A DNA stretch of 54,518 nt from positions 1 through 54,518 of the forward strand of contig JAIBAU010000019.1 of assembly GCA_019695035.1 (NCBI GenBank), given 5' to 3'. Below, one piece after another: positions 26,199 to 35,413 of the stretch (position 1 is its first letter; each line of letters opens with the position of its first letter). The notes under the pieces were generated by a model. It saw nothing but the letters and a program-made list of their open reading frames with translations, was not told the DNA's origin and ran no database searches. The translations under genes and the position numbers were made by a program. The DNA comes from Caulobacteraceae bacterium. GTDB taxonomy: Bacteria > Pseudomonadota > Alphaproteobacteria > Caulobacterales > Caulobacteraceae.

Positions 26199-26822
26199 AT
26201 GGGTATCGACCGCCGCAGCCTCGGTCAGGCCATCGCGGGAGCCGCCGTGCTCGCCGCGGCGCCGGGCCTTGGCATGGCGGGGTCTTTGCCAACCGACGAT
26301 CGGGTGCTTGGGAACGCCCGTGCGAGGGTGACGGTGATCGAATACGCCTCGATCACCTGTCCCCACTGCGCCCGGTGGCATGCGGAAGTCTGGCCCTCGT
26401 TCCGGGCCCGATACGTCGACACAGGCAAGGTGCGTTTTGTGCTGCGCGAATTGCCCACCGAACCTGCGGCGGTCGCCGCGGCCGGCTTCATGGTGGCCCG
26501 GTGCGCCCCGGCGGCGAAGTACTACGACGTTGTGGACGCCCTGTTCGAAGGCCAGGAGGCCTGGTTGCAGTCGCAGGATCTGCGCGGCTGGCTCACGACC
26601 GCCGGCGCCCGCGGGGGGCTCACCCCCGCCCAGGTCGAGGCTTGCGCCCTCAGCCGCGAAGGCGTGGCGGCGTTGAATGCGCGGGTCAACCGAAACCTGA
26701 CCATAGACACACAGGTGAGCTCGACCCCCACCTTCCTGATCAACGGCGCGATGCTGGTGGGCGAACAGTCGCTGGAGGCGCTGGACGCCGCGATCCAGCC
26801 CCTGCTGCGTGGACGGCGGTAA
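26199..26822 (+). CDS. DsbA-family thiol-disulfide oxidoreductase
   Basis: 207 residues, a paralog of the preceding gene: EYASITCPHCARWH with C54-P-H-C57, VDTGKVRFVLRE in both, and the cis-Pro loop SSTPTFLINGAML. The N-terminus MGIDRRSLGQAIAGAAVLAA has paired arginines and a hydrophobic stretch ending GMAG, so it is exported and could use the Tat route; there is no lipobox. It lies 6 bases after the lipoprotein paralog and 14 bases before smc, all on the plus strand. The pair could divide oxidase and reductase or client roles; the sequence does not show which. Confidence 0.9.
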   Translation: MGIDRRSLGQAIAGAAVLAAAPGLGMAGSLPTDDRVLGNARARVTVIEYASITCPHCARWHAEVWPSFRARYVDTGKVRFVLRELPTEPAAVAAAGFMVARCAPAAKYYDVVDALFEGQEAWLQSQDLRGWLTTAGARGGLTPAQVEACALSREGVAALNARVNRNLTIDTQVSSTPTFLINGAMLVGEQSLEALDAAIQPLLRGRR

Positions 26823-26836
26823 GGGCCGCCTGAACC

Positions 26837-29800
26837 GTGGATTTCCTCCGCCTCCGCATCGCCGGCTTCAAATCCTTCGTTGACCCGCAGGAATTCCGGA
26901 TCGAGCCAGGCCTGACCGGGATCGTGGGGCCCAATGGCTGCGGCAAGTCCAACGTGCTGGAAAGCCTGCGCTGGGTCATGGGGGCCAACAGCGCCAAGGC
27001 CATGCGCGCAAGCGGCATGGACGATGTGATCTTCTCGGGCACGTCCGAGCGGCCGGCGCGCAACCATGCCGAAGTTTCCCTGACGATCGACAACGCCGAC
27101 CGCCGGGCCCCCGAGCCTTTCCGCGACGCCCCGGTGCTTGAGGTCGTGCGCCGCATCGACCGCGGCGACGGATCGACATACCGGGTCAATGGCAAGGAAG
27201 TCCGGGCCAAGGACGTCCAGCTTCTGTTCGCCGACGCTTCGACTGGCGCCAATTCTCCGGCCCTGGTGCGTCAGGGCCAGATCAGCGAACTGATCGCCGC
27301 CAAGCCCCAGAACCGCCGCCGCATCCTTGAGGAAGCCGGCGGCGTCGCGGGCCTGCACACGCGTCGCCACGAGGCCGAGTTGCGGCTTCGCGCCGCCGAG
27401 ACGAACCTCAACCGCCTCGAGGACATCGCCAAGGAGCTGGAGTCCACCCTCGGGCGCCTCAAGCGGGAAGCCCGGCAGGCCGAACGCTACAAGAAGATTT
27501 CGGCCGAGATCCGCGCCCTTCAGTCGGCCGTTCTCTATGCGCGGTACGCCGACGCGCGCGACGGACTTGAACGCCTGCGCGCGGAAATGGCCGAGGCCCT
27601 GCGGGCCGTCGAGGACACCACCCGGGCCGCGGCCGTGGCCCAGGCCGCTGCGATCGAAGCGCAGGAAGGTCTCAAGCCGCTTCGCGAGGAAGATGCGGTC
27701 TCCGCCGCGGTGCTGCACCGACTGACCCTGGAGCGGGACCGGCTCGAGCAGGAAGAAATGCAGGCTCGGGCGGAGGCCCAACGTTTGCGCGATGAACTCG
27801 CGCGCATCGGGGACGACATCGAGCGCGAAGAGAAGATGGTGGATGACGCGGCCGCGCAACTCGAGCGGCTGGGATCCGAGATCGCCCTGCTCGAAGCCGA
27901 AGCGGCGGCGGGGCCAGATCGCGGCCCGGAACTCGAGGCGGCCTGGCGCAAGGCCGAGTCCACCCGGTCCGCCGCCGAGGCCGAGGTGGAACGACTGGCT
28001 TCGCAGCTGGCTGCCCAACAGGCCCGCGTCGCTGCGGAAGCAGCCCGGCTCCGGGACGCCGAGAGCCGCCACGCCCGGACTTTCCAGGCCCTCGAGAACG
28101 CCCGCCGCGACCGCGCCGCCGTTGGGCCCCTTGTCAATCCGGAGGCCGAGGGCGCCCAGGCGAGACTGACCGAAGCCGTCACCGCCCTCCAGGCCGCTCG
28201 CGAAGCCGTTGAACAGGCCGAGGCTGCGCGCGCCGCCGCCGCCGCCTCCGAATCCGAGGCCCGGCAGAGCGCCCGGCAGCAGGAGGACCGTCTCGGGCGG
28301 ATGCAGACGGAGGCTCGGGGACTGGCCCAACTGCTGAGCTCGGCCAAGCGTGAATTCGCCGCGGCGGTCGACTCCGTGCGACCCACCAAGGGCTACGAGG
28401 CGGCGCTGGCGGCGGCGCTCGGGGAAGATCTCGATGCAGCCCTTGACCCGAAGGCGGCCGCCCACTGGGCCGGAGCCGAAGCCAGGGCGGCTGAGTGGCC
28501 CTCGGGGGTGGAGCCGCTGGCCGACCGCGTCGAGGCGCCTGAAGCCCTGAGGGCGCGCCTCGCATTCGTGGGCGTCGTGGGCCGACAGGACGGAGAACGT
28601 CTCCGTCGGAATCTACCGGTGGGCGGCCGGCTCGTGTCGCTCGAGGGGGATCTCTGGCGATGGGACGGTCTCACCGTCCGCGCGGAGGCTGAAAAGCCCG
28701 CAGCCGTGCGCATGGCTCAGCGAACCCGCCTCAACGAACTCGAAGGCGAGATTGATCGGGCCAGACCCGAAGTCGAGGCGGCGACGGGGGCGCTCAAGGC
28801 GGCGGCCGACGCGGTGCGCGTGGCCGACGAGGCCCTTCGCGACGCGCGACGCAGGCCGGGAGAGATCGAGCGCACTGTGGCCGCCGCCCGGGACGCGGTC
28901 GAACGGCTCGCTCGGGAGCAAGCCCGCAACGAAGCGCGAGCGCAGTCTCTGGACGACGCCGTCGCGCGCCTGGAAATCGAACTCGCCGACGCCGCCGAAG
29001 CGGTGAAGGCGGCGACCGGTACGGCCGAAGACGGCGATACCGCGCCGCTGATGACCCAGTTGGCCGCGGCCCGGGATAACGCCGAAGGCGCGCGCGCCGC
29101 AGCCTCGCAGGCGCGGGTCGCCTTTGACTCCGAGGCCCGCGACCGGCAGGCGCGGGAACGGCGACTGTTCGACCTCAAACACGATCTCAACGGCTGGACG
29201 GCGCGCAGGACGTCTGCTGCGGAGCGCATCAAACGCCTCGAAGGGGACCGCGAGAAGACCCAGGACGCCCTGGCCCGGGCACAGGCGGCGCCGGACGCCA
29301 TCGTGGCCCGCCGTGACGCGCTTCTCGACAATTTCACCGCCGCCGAGGAACGCCGCCGGAAGGCCGCCGACTCGCTCGCGGACGCCGAGGCCGCCGCCCA
29401 GGCGGCCGACGCCGCCAGCCGCGCGGCCGAGCGGGATGCAGCCGAGGCCCGCGAGACGCGCGCCGGCGCTGCCGCGCGTGAGGAGGCGGCCCGCGAACGC
29501 CTGGCGGAGGTCGAGGCCCAGGTCCGCGAGACCGCTCAAATGTCGCCGGAGGAGCTCGGCGCGAAACTTCAGGAAGACGCCGTGTCGGCGCCGGCAGACG
29601 CCGCCGGCGCCGAGAGCCTTCTCTACAGTCTCGAGCGCGAGCGGGACGCCCTCGGCCCCGTGAACCTCAGGGCCGAAGACGAAGCGGCTGAATACGGAGG
29701 GCGCCTTCAGACCATGAAAGGCGAGCGTTCCGACCTGACCACAGCCATCGCCAAGCTGCGGGACGGGATCGACGAGTTGAACGCCGAGGGCCGCGAACGC

Positions 29801-30274
29801 CTGCTCGCGGCGTTCGACGTGATCAACGAACATTTCAAGGCGCTCTTCCAGGCGCTGTTCAACGGCGGACAGGCAGAACTCCGCCTGGTGGAGTCCGACG
29901 ATCCGCTGGAGGCGGGTCTGGAAATCTACGCCTGCCCGCCCGGAAAGCGTCTCGCTTCCATGAGCCTCATGTCCGGGGGCGAACAGGCGCTGACGGCGGC
30001 CGCCCTGATTTTCGGCGTCTTCCTCGCCAATCCCGCCCCCGTCTGCTTCCTCGATGAGGTGGACGCCCCGCTCGACGACGCCAACGTAGACCGCTTCTGC
30101 CGCATGCTGGACGAGATGCGCCGGCGCACTGACACGCGTTTCGTGGTCATCACCCACAACCCGGTGACCATGTCGCGGATGGACCGCCTGTTCGGCGTCA
30201 CCATGGCCGAGCGGGGCGTGTCGCAACTGGTTTCGGTGGACCTGACTCAGGCCGAGGCGCTGGCTGCGCAGTAG
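26837..30274 (+). CDS. smc: Chromosome segregation protein SMC
   Basis: 1145 residues, starting GTG 26837 ([20 protein letters not shown]). ABC-type ATPase split by long coiled coils: Walker A G-P-N-G-C-G-K37-S at 31-38, head-proximal [28 protein letters not shown], coiled coil at about 165-500, hinge at about 510-620 ([19 protein letters not shown]...), returning coil at about 640-980, then signature [19 protein letters not shown] and Walker [25 protein letters not shown] with ScpA/ScpB compacts and aligns the chromosome arms. Hinge glycines appear fewer than in Bacillus SMC, as in other alphaproteobacterial SMCs. scpA/B are not in the window. Follows the dsbA pair in the conserved order. 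Confidence 0.97.
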   Translation: MDFLRLRIAGFKSFVDPQEFRIEPGLTGIVGPNGCGKSNVLESLRWVMGANSAKAMRASGMDDVIFSGTSERPARNHAEVSLTIDNADRRAPEPFRDAPVLEVVRRIDRGDGSTYRVNGKEVRAKDVQLLFADASTGANSPALVRQGQISELIAAKPQNRRRILEEAGGVAGLHTRRHEAELRLRAAETNLNRLEDIAKELESTLGRLKREARQAERYKKISAEIRALQSAVLYARYADARDGLERLRAEMAEALRAVEDTTRAAAVAQAAAIEAQEGLKPLREEDAVSAAVLHRLTLERDRLEQEEMQARAEAQRLRDELARIGDDIEREEKMVDDAAAQLERLGSEIALLEAEAAAGPDRGPELEAAWRKAESTRSAAEAEVERLASQLAAQQARVAAEAARLRDAESRHARTFQALENARRDRAAVGPLVNPEAEGAQARLTEAVTALQAAREAVEQAEAARAAAAASESEARQSARQQEDRLGRMQTEARGLAQLLSSAKREFAAAVDSVRPTKGYEAALAAALGEDLDAALDPKAAAHWAGAEARAAEWPSGVEPLADRVEAPEALRARLAFVGVVGRQDGERLRRNLPVGGRLVSLEGDLWRWDGLTVRAEAEKPAAVRMAQRTRLNELEGEIDRARPEVEAATGALKAAADAVRVADEALRDARRRPGEIERTVAAARDAVERLAREQARNEARAQSLDDAVARLEIELADAAEAVKAATGTAEDGDTAPLMTQLAAARDNAEGARAAASQARVAFDSEARDRQARERRLFDLKHDLNGWTARRTSAAERIKRLEGDREKTQDALARAQAAPDAIVARRDALLDNFTAAEERRRKAADSLADAEAAAQAADAASRAAERDAAEARETRAGAAAREEAARERLAEVEAQVRETAQMSPEELGAKLQEDAVSAPADAAGAESLLYSLERERDALGPVNLRAEDEAAEYGGRLQTMKGERSDLTTAIAKLRDGIDELNAEGRERLLAAFDVINEHFKALFQALFNGGQAELRLVESDDPLEAGLEIYACPPGKRLASMSLMSGGEQALTAAALIFGVFLANPAPVCFLDEVDAPLDDANVDRFCRMLDEMRRRTDTRFVVITHNPVTMSRMDRLFGVTMAERGVSQLVSVDLTQAEALAAQ

Positions 30275-30337
30275 CCGCCTCGACAAAATTGCGGATTTTA
30301 TAGTGTTTTCAGCTGCTTACCGCAGCGCACCCACGGG

Positions 30338-30364
30338 TTGACCTTCCGGCCGCCGGTCTATAGG
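30338..30364 (+). promoter_or_regulatory. Candidate promoter of the Fo ATP synthase operon
   Basis: TTGACC at 30338-30343 and TATAGG at 30359-30364 with a 15-base gap. Read as the Caulobacter housekeeping form TTGaCgS-N10-14-GCTANAWC, the fit is fair (TTGACCT, 12 bases, TCTATAGG). It lies 59 bases before atpI. Confidence 0.5.
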
Positions 30365-30422
30365 TTCCGCGCCGAATTCAGACCCGCATCGGCCTTCCGC
30401 GCCGAGCCATTTAGCACAGTCA

Positions 30423-30773
30423 ATGTCCTTGCCTGAGGAACCGCGCGCTGAGGCGCTGAAGAGCCTCAACTCACGGGCAGACGCGCTTGAGGCCCGGACG
30501 ACGCGGACCGTGCCGGATTACGGCTCCAAGGCCCAAGGCATGGCCTGGAGCCTGCTCGCGCAGCTTCTCGGCGGCGTGTTCGTGGGTCTGGCCCTTGGTC
30601 TGGTGGCGGACGGAGTCCTCCATACAGCGCCTTGGGGAATCATCACCGGCGTCCTTCTGGGCTTCGGGCTTTCCGTATTCCTGGCTTACCGGCTGGCGAA
30701 GCGGCTGACGGAACAGGCGTCGCGGGAATTCGGTCCCCCCCGGGATCTCCCCGACGACGAAGACGAAGATTGA
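30423..30773 (+). CDS. atpI: ATP synthase accessory protein AtpI
   Basis: 116 residues with a polar N-terminus, two membrane helices (about 41-63 and 69-90: AWSLLAQLLGGVFVGLALGLV and IITGVLLGFGLSVFLAYRL) and an acidic tail ending DDEDED. This is the AtpI/AtpZ type that precedes Fo genes; relatives act in c-ring assembly or ion supply. First gene of the operon atpI-B-E-F'-F and 15 bases upstream of atpB. No clear ribosome site precedes ATG 30423. Confidence 0.85.
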   Translation: MSLPEEPRAEALKSLNSRADALEARTTRTVPDYGSKAQGMAWSLLAQLLGGVFVGLALGLVADGVLHTAPWGIITGVLLGFGLSVFLAYRLAKRLTEQASREFGPPRDLPDDEDED

Positions 30774-30788
30774 GGAGTAAGGGGCGCC

Positions 30789-31586
30789 ATGGCCTCTCCG
30801 ATGGAACAGTTTCAGATCAAGAAGATCGTCGATCTTCCTGATTTCACGATCCCTGGGACGAACTATACCGTCGACATGGCGATCACCAATTCGTCGCTGG
30901 CGATGTTCGTCGCCGCCGGCGCGCTGATTCTGTTCTTTGCGTTCCTGACTGCATCGCCGAAGGTCGTGCCCGGCCGCTTCCAGGTCGTGGGCGAAGGCGT
31001 CTTCACCTTCATCGACGATCTGGCGACCAGCGTCATGGGTCACGAAGGCCGCAAGTACTTCCCTTTCATCTTCACGATCTTCACCTTCGTGCTGACGATG
31101 AACCTGCTGGGCCTGATCCCGGGCAATTTCACCGCAACGTCGCAGCTCGCGGTCACGGTCACCCTGGCGGTGCTGGTGTTCTCGCTGGTGCTGATCATCG
31201 GTTTCTGGAAGCACGGCCTGGGCTTCTTCAAGTTGTTCGTGCCTTCGGGCCTGCCGCTGCCGATGGTGCCCCTGCTGTTCCTGATCGAGCTGTTCTCGTT
31301 CCTGCTCCGGCCCGTCACCCTCTCGCTCCGACTGTTCGGCAACATGCTGGGCGGCCACGTGGCGCTGAAGGTGTTCGCGGGCTTCATCGTCGCGCTGGGC
31401 GGCATGGCCTTCGCCGGCGGCTTCGGCCTGCACAATCTCGGCATTGCCGGCGCCGTCTTGTCGATGGGCGGCGTCGTCGCCCTGACTGCACTGGAACTGC
31501 TGGTCGCCTGCCTGCAGGCCTTCGTGTTCGCCATCCTGACCACGATCTACCTCAACGACGCCGTCACGGCCGGCCACGGCCACTGA
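30789..31586 (+). CDS. atpB: F-type ATP synthase subunit a
   Basis: 265 residues, polytopic. Subunit a forms the two proton half-channels next to the c-ring. The helix RPVTLSLRLFGNMLGGH carries the essential arginine (R181, equal to E. coli aR210). Other family marks are LLGLIPGNFTATSQ, the long loop SGLPLPMVPLLFLIELFSFLLRP, and the C-terminal ELLVACLQAFVFAILTTIYLNDA. It lies 15 bases after atpI with GAGGAGTAAGGG before the ATG, and 51 bases before atpE. Confidence 0.97.
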   Translation: MASPMEQFQIKKIVDLPDFTIPGTNYTVDMAITNSSLAMFVAAGALILFFAFLTASPKVVPGRFQVVGEGVFTFIDDLATSVMGHEGRKYFPFIFTIFTFVLTMNLLGLIPGNFTATSQLAVTVTLAVLVFSLVLIIGFWKHGLGFFKLFVPSGLPLPMVPLLFLIELFSFLLRPVTLSLRLFGNMLGGHVALKVFAGFIVALGGMAFAGGFGLHNLGIAGAVLSMGGVVALTALELLVACLQAFVFAILTTIYLNDAVTAGHGH

Positions 31587-31637
31587 CGTCTCGCTCCACC
31601 CCTCATCCAACTGCCTCTTCACCAAGGACTGACTTCA

Positions 31638-31862
31638 ATGGACGCTTCTGCTGCTAAGCTTATCGGTGCTGGCCTCGCCACCATGGGCATGATCGGCGCC
31701 GGTATCGGCGTGGGCACCATCTTCGGCAACTTCCTGTCGGGCGCCCTGCGCAACCCGTCGGCCGCCGGCGGCCAGTTCACGAACCTGATGCTCGGCACCG
31801 CCCTCGTGGAAGCCCTCGGCATTCTGGCGTTCGTGCTCTCGCTCGTGATCCTGTTCAGCTAA
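31638..31862 (+). CDS. atpE: F-type ATP synthase subunit c
   Basis: 74 residues forming a two-helix hairpin of the rotor ring. Helix 1 has the packed glycine motif [11 protein letters not shown], the polar loop contains the conserved R-N-P, and helix 2 has the proton-carrying E58 in [11 protein letters not shown]. Proton rather than sodium specificity is likely, since the Q-x-x-T sodium-ligand pattern is absent. A GC-rich hairpin lies between this gene and atpF', which may favour the higher c-subunit dosage. Confidence 0.97.
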   Translation: MDASAAKLIGAGLATMGMIGAGIGVGTIFGNFLSGALRNPSAAGGQFTNLMLGTALVEALGILAFVLSLVILFS

Positions 31863-31885
31863 GCCGAGCTCGCTGAACTGTAGGC

Positions 31886-31907
31886 GGCCGCGTCCCCGGA
31901 CGCGGCC
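31886..31907 (+). other. Intercistronic RNA hairpin between atpE and atpF'
   Basis: 9-bp perfect stem (31886-31894 with 31899-31907, GGCCGCGTC/GACGCGGCC) closed by CCCG, followed eight bases later by a short T run. It lies 24 bases after the atpE stop and could stabilise the upstream message or act as a partial terminator. Confidence 0.55.
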
Positions 31908-31938
31908 GGATCGCTTTTCCGAGAAAGACTGAAGGCCC

Positions 31939-32490
31939 ATGGCCCCCGCTCACGAGCAAACCCACACCGGCACCGAAGAGCCGCCGCACGAGGGTGGTCT
32001 GCCGCAGTTCCAGTTGGAATACTGGGGCGGCCAGATCGTCTGGCTTCTGCTGCTCTTCACGCTGCTCTACTTCCTGATGAGCCGTGTGTTCGTGCCCCGC
32101 ATGCGCAAGGTGCTGGACACGCGCGCCCAGACCATCGCCGACGCGGTGGAGCAGGCTCGACGCGCCCAGGACGAAGCCAAGGCCATGGCCGAAGCCGGTC
32201 GGGCCGAGGTGGCCGAGGCTCGCGCCGCCGCGCAACGCGCGGGCGCCGAAGCCAAGGCCCGCGCCAACGCCGCCGCCGCCAAGCGGCAGGCCGCCGAGGA
32301 TGAACGCCTCAACGCCAAGATGGCCGAAGCCGAGGTGCGCATCCGCGCGTCCCGCGACAAGGCCATGAGCAACGTCGGCGCGATCGCCTCCGACACCGCC
32401 CAGGCGATGATCGAGAAGCTGACCGGGGTTAAGGCCACCGCCGCCGATGCCGCCGCCCTCGCCGCCGCGACCGCGAAGGGGAACGCATGA
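31939..32490 (+). CDS. atpF': F-type ATP synthase subunit b'
   Basis: 183 residues: a polar N-terminus, one membrane helix at about 31-52 (GQIVWLLLLFTLLYFLMSRV), then a long Ala/Glu/Arg-rich coiled coil that forms one half of the peripheral stator with subunit b. The longer N-terminal extension (EQTHTGTEEPPHEGG) is usual for b' subunits (also named AtpG) in alphaproteobacteria. It ends in an ATGA overlap with atpF. Confidence 0.93.
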   Translation: MAPAHEQTHTGTEEPPHEGGLPQFQLEYWGGQIVWLLLLFTLLYFLMSRVFVPRMRKVLDTRAQTIADAVEQARRAQDEAKAMAEAGRAEVAEARAAAQRAGAEAKARANAAAAKRQAAEDERLNAKMAEAEVRIRASRDKAMSNVGAIASDTAQAMIEKLTGVKATAADAAALAAATAKGNA

Positions 32491-33008
32491 ACATCGCCGC
32501 CGAAACCTTCCACGAGCTGACCAGCCCCACCTCTCCGGAGATGTGGGTCCTGGTGGGCCTGGTCATCTTCTTCGCCATCGTCTGGCGCCTGGGCGTCTTC
32601 AAGATGGCCGGCGGCGCGCTGGATGCGAAGGCGCAGCAGATCCAGAACGACCTCGACGAAGCTGCGCGCATCCGCGCCGAAGCGGAGGCCGTGCTGGCAC
32701 AGCTCAAGACCGAACGCGAAGCCGCTGAGGCCCAGGCTCGCGAGATGATCGCCAACGCCCAGGAAGAGGCCAAGCGCCTCGAAGCCCAGGCCAAGATCAA
32801 GCTGGAGGAGACGATCGCCCGGCGCGAGCAGATGGCCGAACGTCGCATCGCCCTGGCCGAGTCCCAGGCGGCCGCCGAAGTGAAGGCCGCCGCTGCCGAC
32901 CTCGCCGCCCAGGCGGCCGAGGCGGTGCTGGCGCAGCGTCTCGCCGGGCAGAAGACCGATCCGCTGATCGACAAGGCGATCGAAGGCCTCGCCGGCAAGC
33001 TCAGCTAA
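32487..33008 (+). CDS. atpF: F-type ATP synthase subunit b
   Basis: 173 residues: membrane helix at about 19-37 (MWVLVGLVIFFAIVWRLGVF) followed by a long amphipathic helix rich in Ala, Glu and Lys (stator stalk). It starts in the ATGA overlap with b' and is the last gene of the Fo operon; a terminator follows. F1 genes (atpHAGDC) are not in the window, consistent with the separate Fo and F1 loci of many alphaproteobacteria. Confidence 0.95.
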   Translation: MNIAAETFHELTSPTSPEMWVLVGLVIFFAIVWRLGVFKMAGGALDAKAQQIQNDLDEAARIRAEAEAVLAQLKTEREAAEAQAREMIANAQEEAKRLEAQAKIKLEETIARREQMAERRIALAESQAAAEVKAAAADLAAQAAEAVLAQRLAGQKTDPLIDKAIEGLAGKLS

Positions 33009-33034
33009 CGGACCGGACCGTCAAGGATCATTCG

Positions 33035-33068
33035 AGGGCGGCGCTGTGAGGCGCCGCCCTTTCTGTTT
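33035..33068 (+). terminator. Terminator of the Fo ATP synthase operon
   Basis: 10-bp perfect stem AGGGCGGCGC/GCGCCGCCCT (33035-33044 with 33051-33060) with a 6-base loop and a T-rich tail TTCTGTTT. It starts 27 bases after the atpF stop. Confidence 0.85.
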
Positions 33069-33090
33069 CATCTGGGCTGCGCGATGCGGC

Positions 33091-33504
33091 CTAGACGGCC
33101 TTGCGACGCTTGAGGTTGCGCCGCCACCGCCGCAGGAAGCGCGAGGCCCTCGGCATCACGAACCGCTCCGTGCGCAGCACCTGCTGCCAGGCGACCGGCC
33201 CGATCTCGGGCTCCCGCCGAAGCAGCCGGCGGAACGGGTAGACCCAGTTGGGCCAGCGCTTCTTGGCGTCGATGAAGCGGCGCTTGGCCCACATCGAATT
33301 GCGCAGCACGATCATCAGACCGACCATGGCGATGGGCAGGCCGAAAGGGCCCGGAAGAGGCGCAATGATGACGCCGGCCAGGATGATCAGCAGGCCGAGC
33401 ACCACGAGGCCGATACGCAGGAACCGGCCCAGCAGGCCGCCCCAGGACCTCCCTGCGGATGCCCGGCGCGACGGCGCGTAGCTGATGCTCATGGCCTGGG
33501 CCAT
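33091..33504 (-). CDS. PGPGW-like small membrane protein
   Basis: 137 residues: basic N-terminus, two close hydrophobic segments (RIGLVVLGLLIILAGVIIAPLPGP and GLPIAMVGLMIVLRN) and a very basic C-terminal half (RRWRRNLKRRKAV). The APLPGPFGLPIAMVGLMIVLRNS stretch resembles the PGPGW family of small membrane proteins; function unknown. The basic tail should face the cytoplasm. The start at 33504 has GGAG about 10 bases upstream; MSISYAPSRR at 33492 is an alternative. It is convergent with atpF beyond the terminator and divergent from the following secreted gene. Confidence 0.72.
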   Translation of the reverse strand: MAQAMSISYAPSRRASAGRSWGGLLGRFLRIGLVVLGLLIILAGVIIAPLPGPFGLPIAMVGLMIVLRNSMWAKRRFIDAKKRWPNWVYPFRRLLRREPEIGPVAWQQVLRTERFVMPRASRFLRRWRRNLKRRKAV

Positions 33505-33767
33505 TCGGTCTGATCTCCGGTCCTGAACTGGGGTTACGCGCACTTGGGCTTCCTCACATGGGAGGCCCGGGCTGCCGATGAAGATGACACAGCAGCCTTT
33601 ACAAAGATTTCATGCAGAAGCGGTTCAGGCCGATTTGTCGAATCACCGCCGCCCGGAGCCGCCGGCCGCCGGGGCGGACACGACCCGCACACGCCTGTCT
33701 CGCGAACTGCGTTGCCTGCGGCCTGCCGCGGCGCCTAGGCTCCAGCCTCGGTCGGTGGAGCGTTCTT

Positions 33768-34304
33768 ATGCGATTGATTGGAGTCCTCGGGGCGGCGATG
33801 GTGTTCGCGGCCTCTCCCGCCTATGCGGCCAGCGGCGACTGCCTTTGGGACAGCCTTGCGCCCCAGACCCGCGAAGCCCTGCTGACCGCCTACAGAGCAA
33901 ATCCGGATTCCGCCTTCGGTCGGGTGCGCCCCACCCCGGAGGACCAGCAGGCCATGACGCGCAATTGCGGCATGACCCCGGCGAACATGCTTGAGACGCT
34001 CGCCGTCCTGAAGATGACGACCCTCGAGAAGGGCGCGGAAGCGGCGCTGCGGAACGAGCGCGGCGTCGAAGCGTCGACGCTCGCCGGTGCGTGGTCCGGC
34101 CTCGCCGAGGCCGATCGCGCCGCCTTGCTGGCGGCGGCCAACGCCGCCATCGAGGGCGATGAGGACACGGGCGGCGCCGACCGGGCGATCGGCCGATTCA
34201 TGACCGCCGCCGGTTTGCCGCTCACCACCAGCGGGGTGAACCAGGGTCTCTACTGGCTGCGTGCGCATTCGATGCGCCTGGCGTATGAAGGCCGTACAGG
34301 CTGA
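33768..34304 (+). CDS. Secreted DCLWD-motif protein, unknown
   Basis: 178 residues with a signal peptide (MRLIGVLGAAMVFAASPAYA), then D-C25-L-W-D-S-L at 24-30, a second cysteine C67 in TRNCGMT, and a mostly helical domain. The gene at 34836 encodes a diverged paralog with the same DCLWD opening, cysteine pair and LEAAW/LAGAW helix. No known family recognised. ATG 33768 has GGAG about 7 bases upstream; longer in-frame starts add an Arg/Pro-rich leader that is not protein-like. It is followed by an unrelated secreted gene 16 bases later. Confidence 0.75.
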   Translation: MRLIGVLGAAMVFAASPAYAASGDCLWDSLAPQTREALLTAYRANPDSAFGRVRPTPEDQQAMTRNCGMTPANMLETLAVLKMTTLEKGAEAALRNERGVEASTLAGAWSGLAEADRAALLAAANAAIEGDEDTGGADRAIGRFMTAAGLPLTTSGVNQGLYWLRAHSMRLAYEGRTG

Positions 34305-34320
34305 TCGGGTTGGTGCGCCC

Positions 34321-34833
34321 ATGAACTGGTCAACGGCTGGCGTCCTGGGAGCGGCGATCGCGCTCGGACTGGCGGGTTCCGCCGCCACGGCGAGGGCCCC
34401 GGCGCCCAACCTCTGCCGGCCGGGCGAGGTGGTTCGCTTCACCTGCAAGGCCGGGGCGAAGGTCATCTCATTCTGCGGCGAAGCCGCCGGCCTGCGCTAT
34501 CGCTTCGGACGGCCAGGCAAGCCTGAACTGACCTATCCGGCGCCGGGCCAGGCGGCGAATTTCCACTACAGCTCAGCAGCCTACTCCGGAGGCGGCGAGG
34601 CGCGCGTGCGCTTCACCAACGGCGCCTACGAGTACATCGTCTACACCGCCCTGATCGCGGGCGACTGGAATCCGGACGGAACACGCGACCACGACGAGCT
34701 GGACGGAGTGCTGGTGCGCAAGGGCGGACGAAATCTGGCCAACGTTCGCTGCACGACCTCTCCCGAGAACGACCTCTACGTCCTTGGCGATGACCTGCCG
34801 CGAGAGGATTTCAACGTCGATCTGGAGCGCTGA
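34321..34833 (+). CDS. Small exported protein, unknown
   Basis: 170 residues with a signal peptide (MNWSTAGVLGAAIALGLAGS, cleavage near TARA). The mature part begins LC32RPGEVVRFTC42KAGAKVISFC52G, three closely spaced cysteines, then aromatic-rich strands (NFHYSSAAYSGGGEARVRFTNGAYEYIVYTAL) suggesting a beta-sandwich. VRFTCK-x-GAKVISFC recalls uncharacterised exported proteins I have seen, but I cannot name a family. It lies between the two DCLWD paralogs with gaps of 16 and 2 bases, so the three genes are probably cotranscribed. Confidence 0.75.
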   Translation: MNWSTAGVLGAAIALGLAGSAATARAPAPNLCRPGEVVRFTCKAGAKVISFCGEAAGLRYRFGRPGKPELTYPAPGQAANFHYSSAAYSGGGEARVRFTNGAYEYIVYTALIAGDWNPDGTRDHDELDGVLVRKGGRNLANVRCTTSPENDLYVLGDDLPREDFNVDLER

Positions 34834-34835
34834 GC

Positions 34836-35399
34836 GTGCGGACTGCGATTTTCCAGCAGCTCGTCGGAGTCTTCGCCGCCACCCTGCTGGCGGCTTCGCC
34901 GGCGCTCGCCAAGCCCGATGTCGACTGCCTGTGGGACCAGCTGACGCCGGCCCAGCAAGCCTCGCGCATCCCTCCCCGGCCGAACGGCGACATGGCCCCG
35001 CCTATCGAGGATCTCACGGCGGCCCAGGAGCAGGCGATGCAGACCCGTTGCGGTCTCAGCCTGGACACCGAGGCGCAGTGGCTGGCCTCGATCGACATGT
35101 TGGGCGCCGAACGTGGCCTCGTGGCGTGGCTGGACCGCGAGGCCGGCCTGCCTTCCTCCCGGCTGGAAGCCGCCTGGAATGGCATGGCCCCCGTCGACAT
35201 GGAGGTGTTGAAGCAGAGCGCCCGTGCGGCGATTCTCGGGACCGACAAGCCGGAGGACGCCGCGCGAGTCGACGCCGTCTCCCAGCGCTTTGCGGCCGGG
35301 CTCGGATTTCAGCCGGGGACGGACGCCTACTCCGTCGCGGCCATCTTCGTTTCGGTGCGCGCCCTGCGCCTGGCCCTCATCGAGGTGACCCCGACGTAG
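34836..35399 (+). CDS. Secreted DCLWD-motif protein, unknown (paralog)
   Basis: 187 residues, GTG start at 34836 two bases after the upstream stop. Signal peptide MRTAIFQQLVGVFAATLLAA-SPALA, then D30-C31-L-W-D-Q-L-T-P and C72 in TRCGLS; the rest is helical (QWLASIDMLGAERGLVAWLDREAGL, RLEAAWNGM, VSVRALRLALIE). It aligns over its length with the protein of 33768 (cysteine spacing 41 against 42, matching LEAAW/LAGAW and RALRLAL/RAHSMRLA helices), at low identity. Function unknown. Confidence 0.75.
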   Translation: MRTAIFQQLVGVFAATLLAASPALAKPDVDCLWDQLTPAQQASRIPPRPNGDMAPPIEDLTAAQEQAMQTRCGLSLDTEAQWLASIDMLGAERGLVAWLDREAGLPSSRLEAAWNGMAPVDMEVLKQSARAAILGTDKPEDAARVDAVSQRFAAGLGFQPGTDAYSVAAIFVSVRALRLALIEVTPT

Positions 35400-35413
35400 C
35401 GCGGGGCGACGCC

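Noticed and set aside
26522-30286. Two long minus-strand ORFs (647 and 557 codons) opposite smc
   Set aside because: Shadows of the smc coiled-coil region; smc carries all ATPase motifs.
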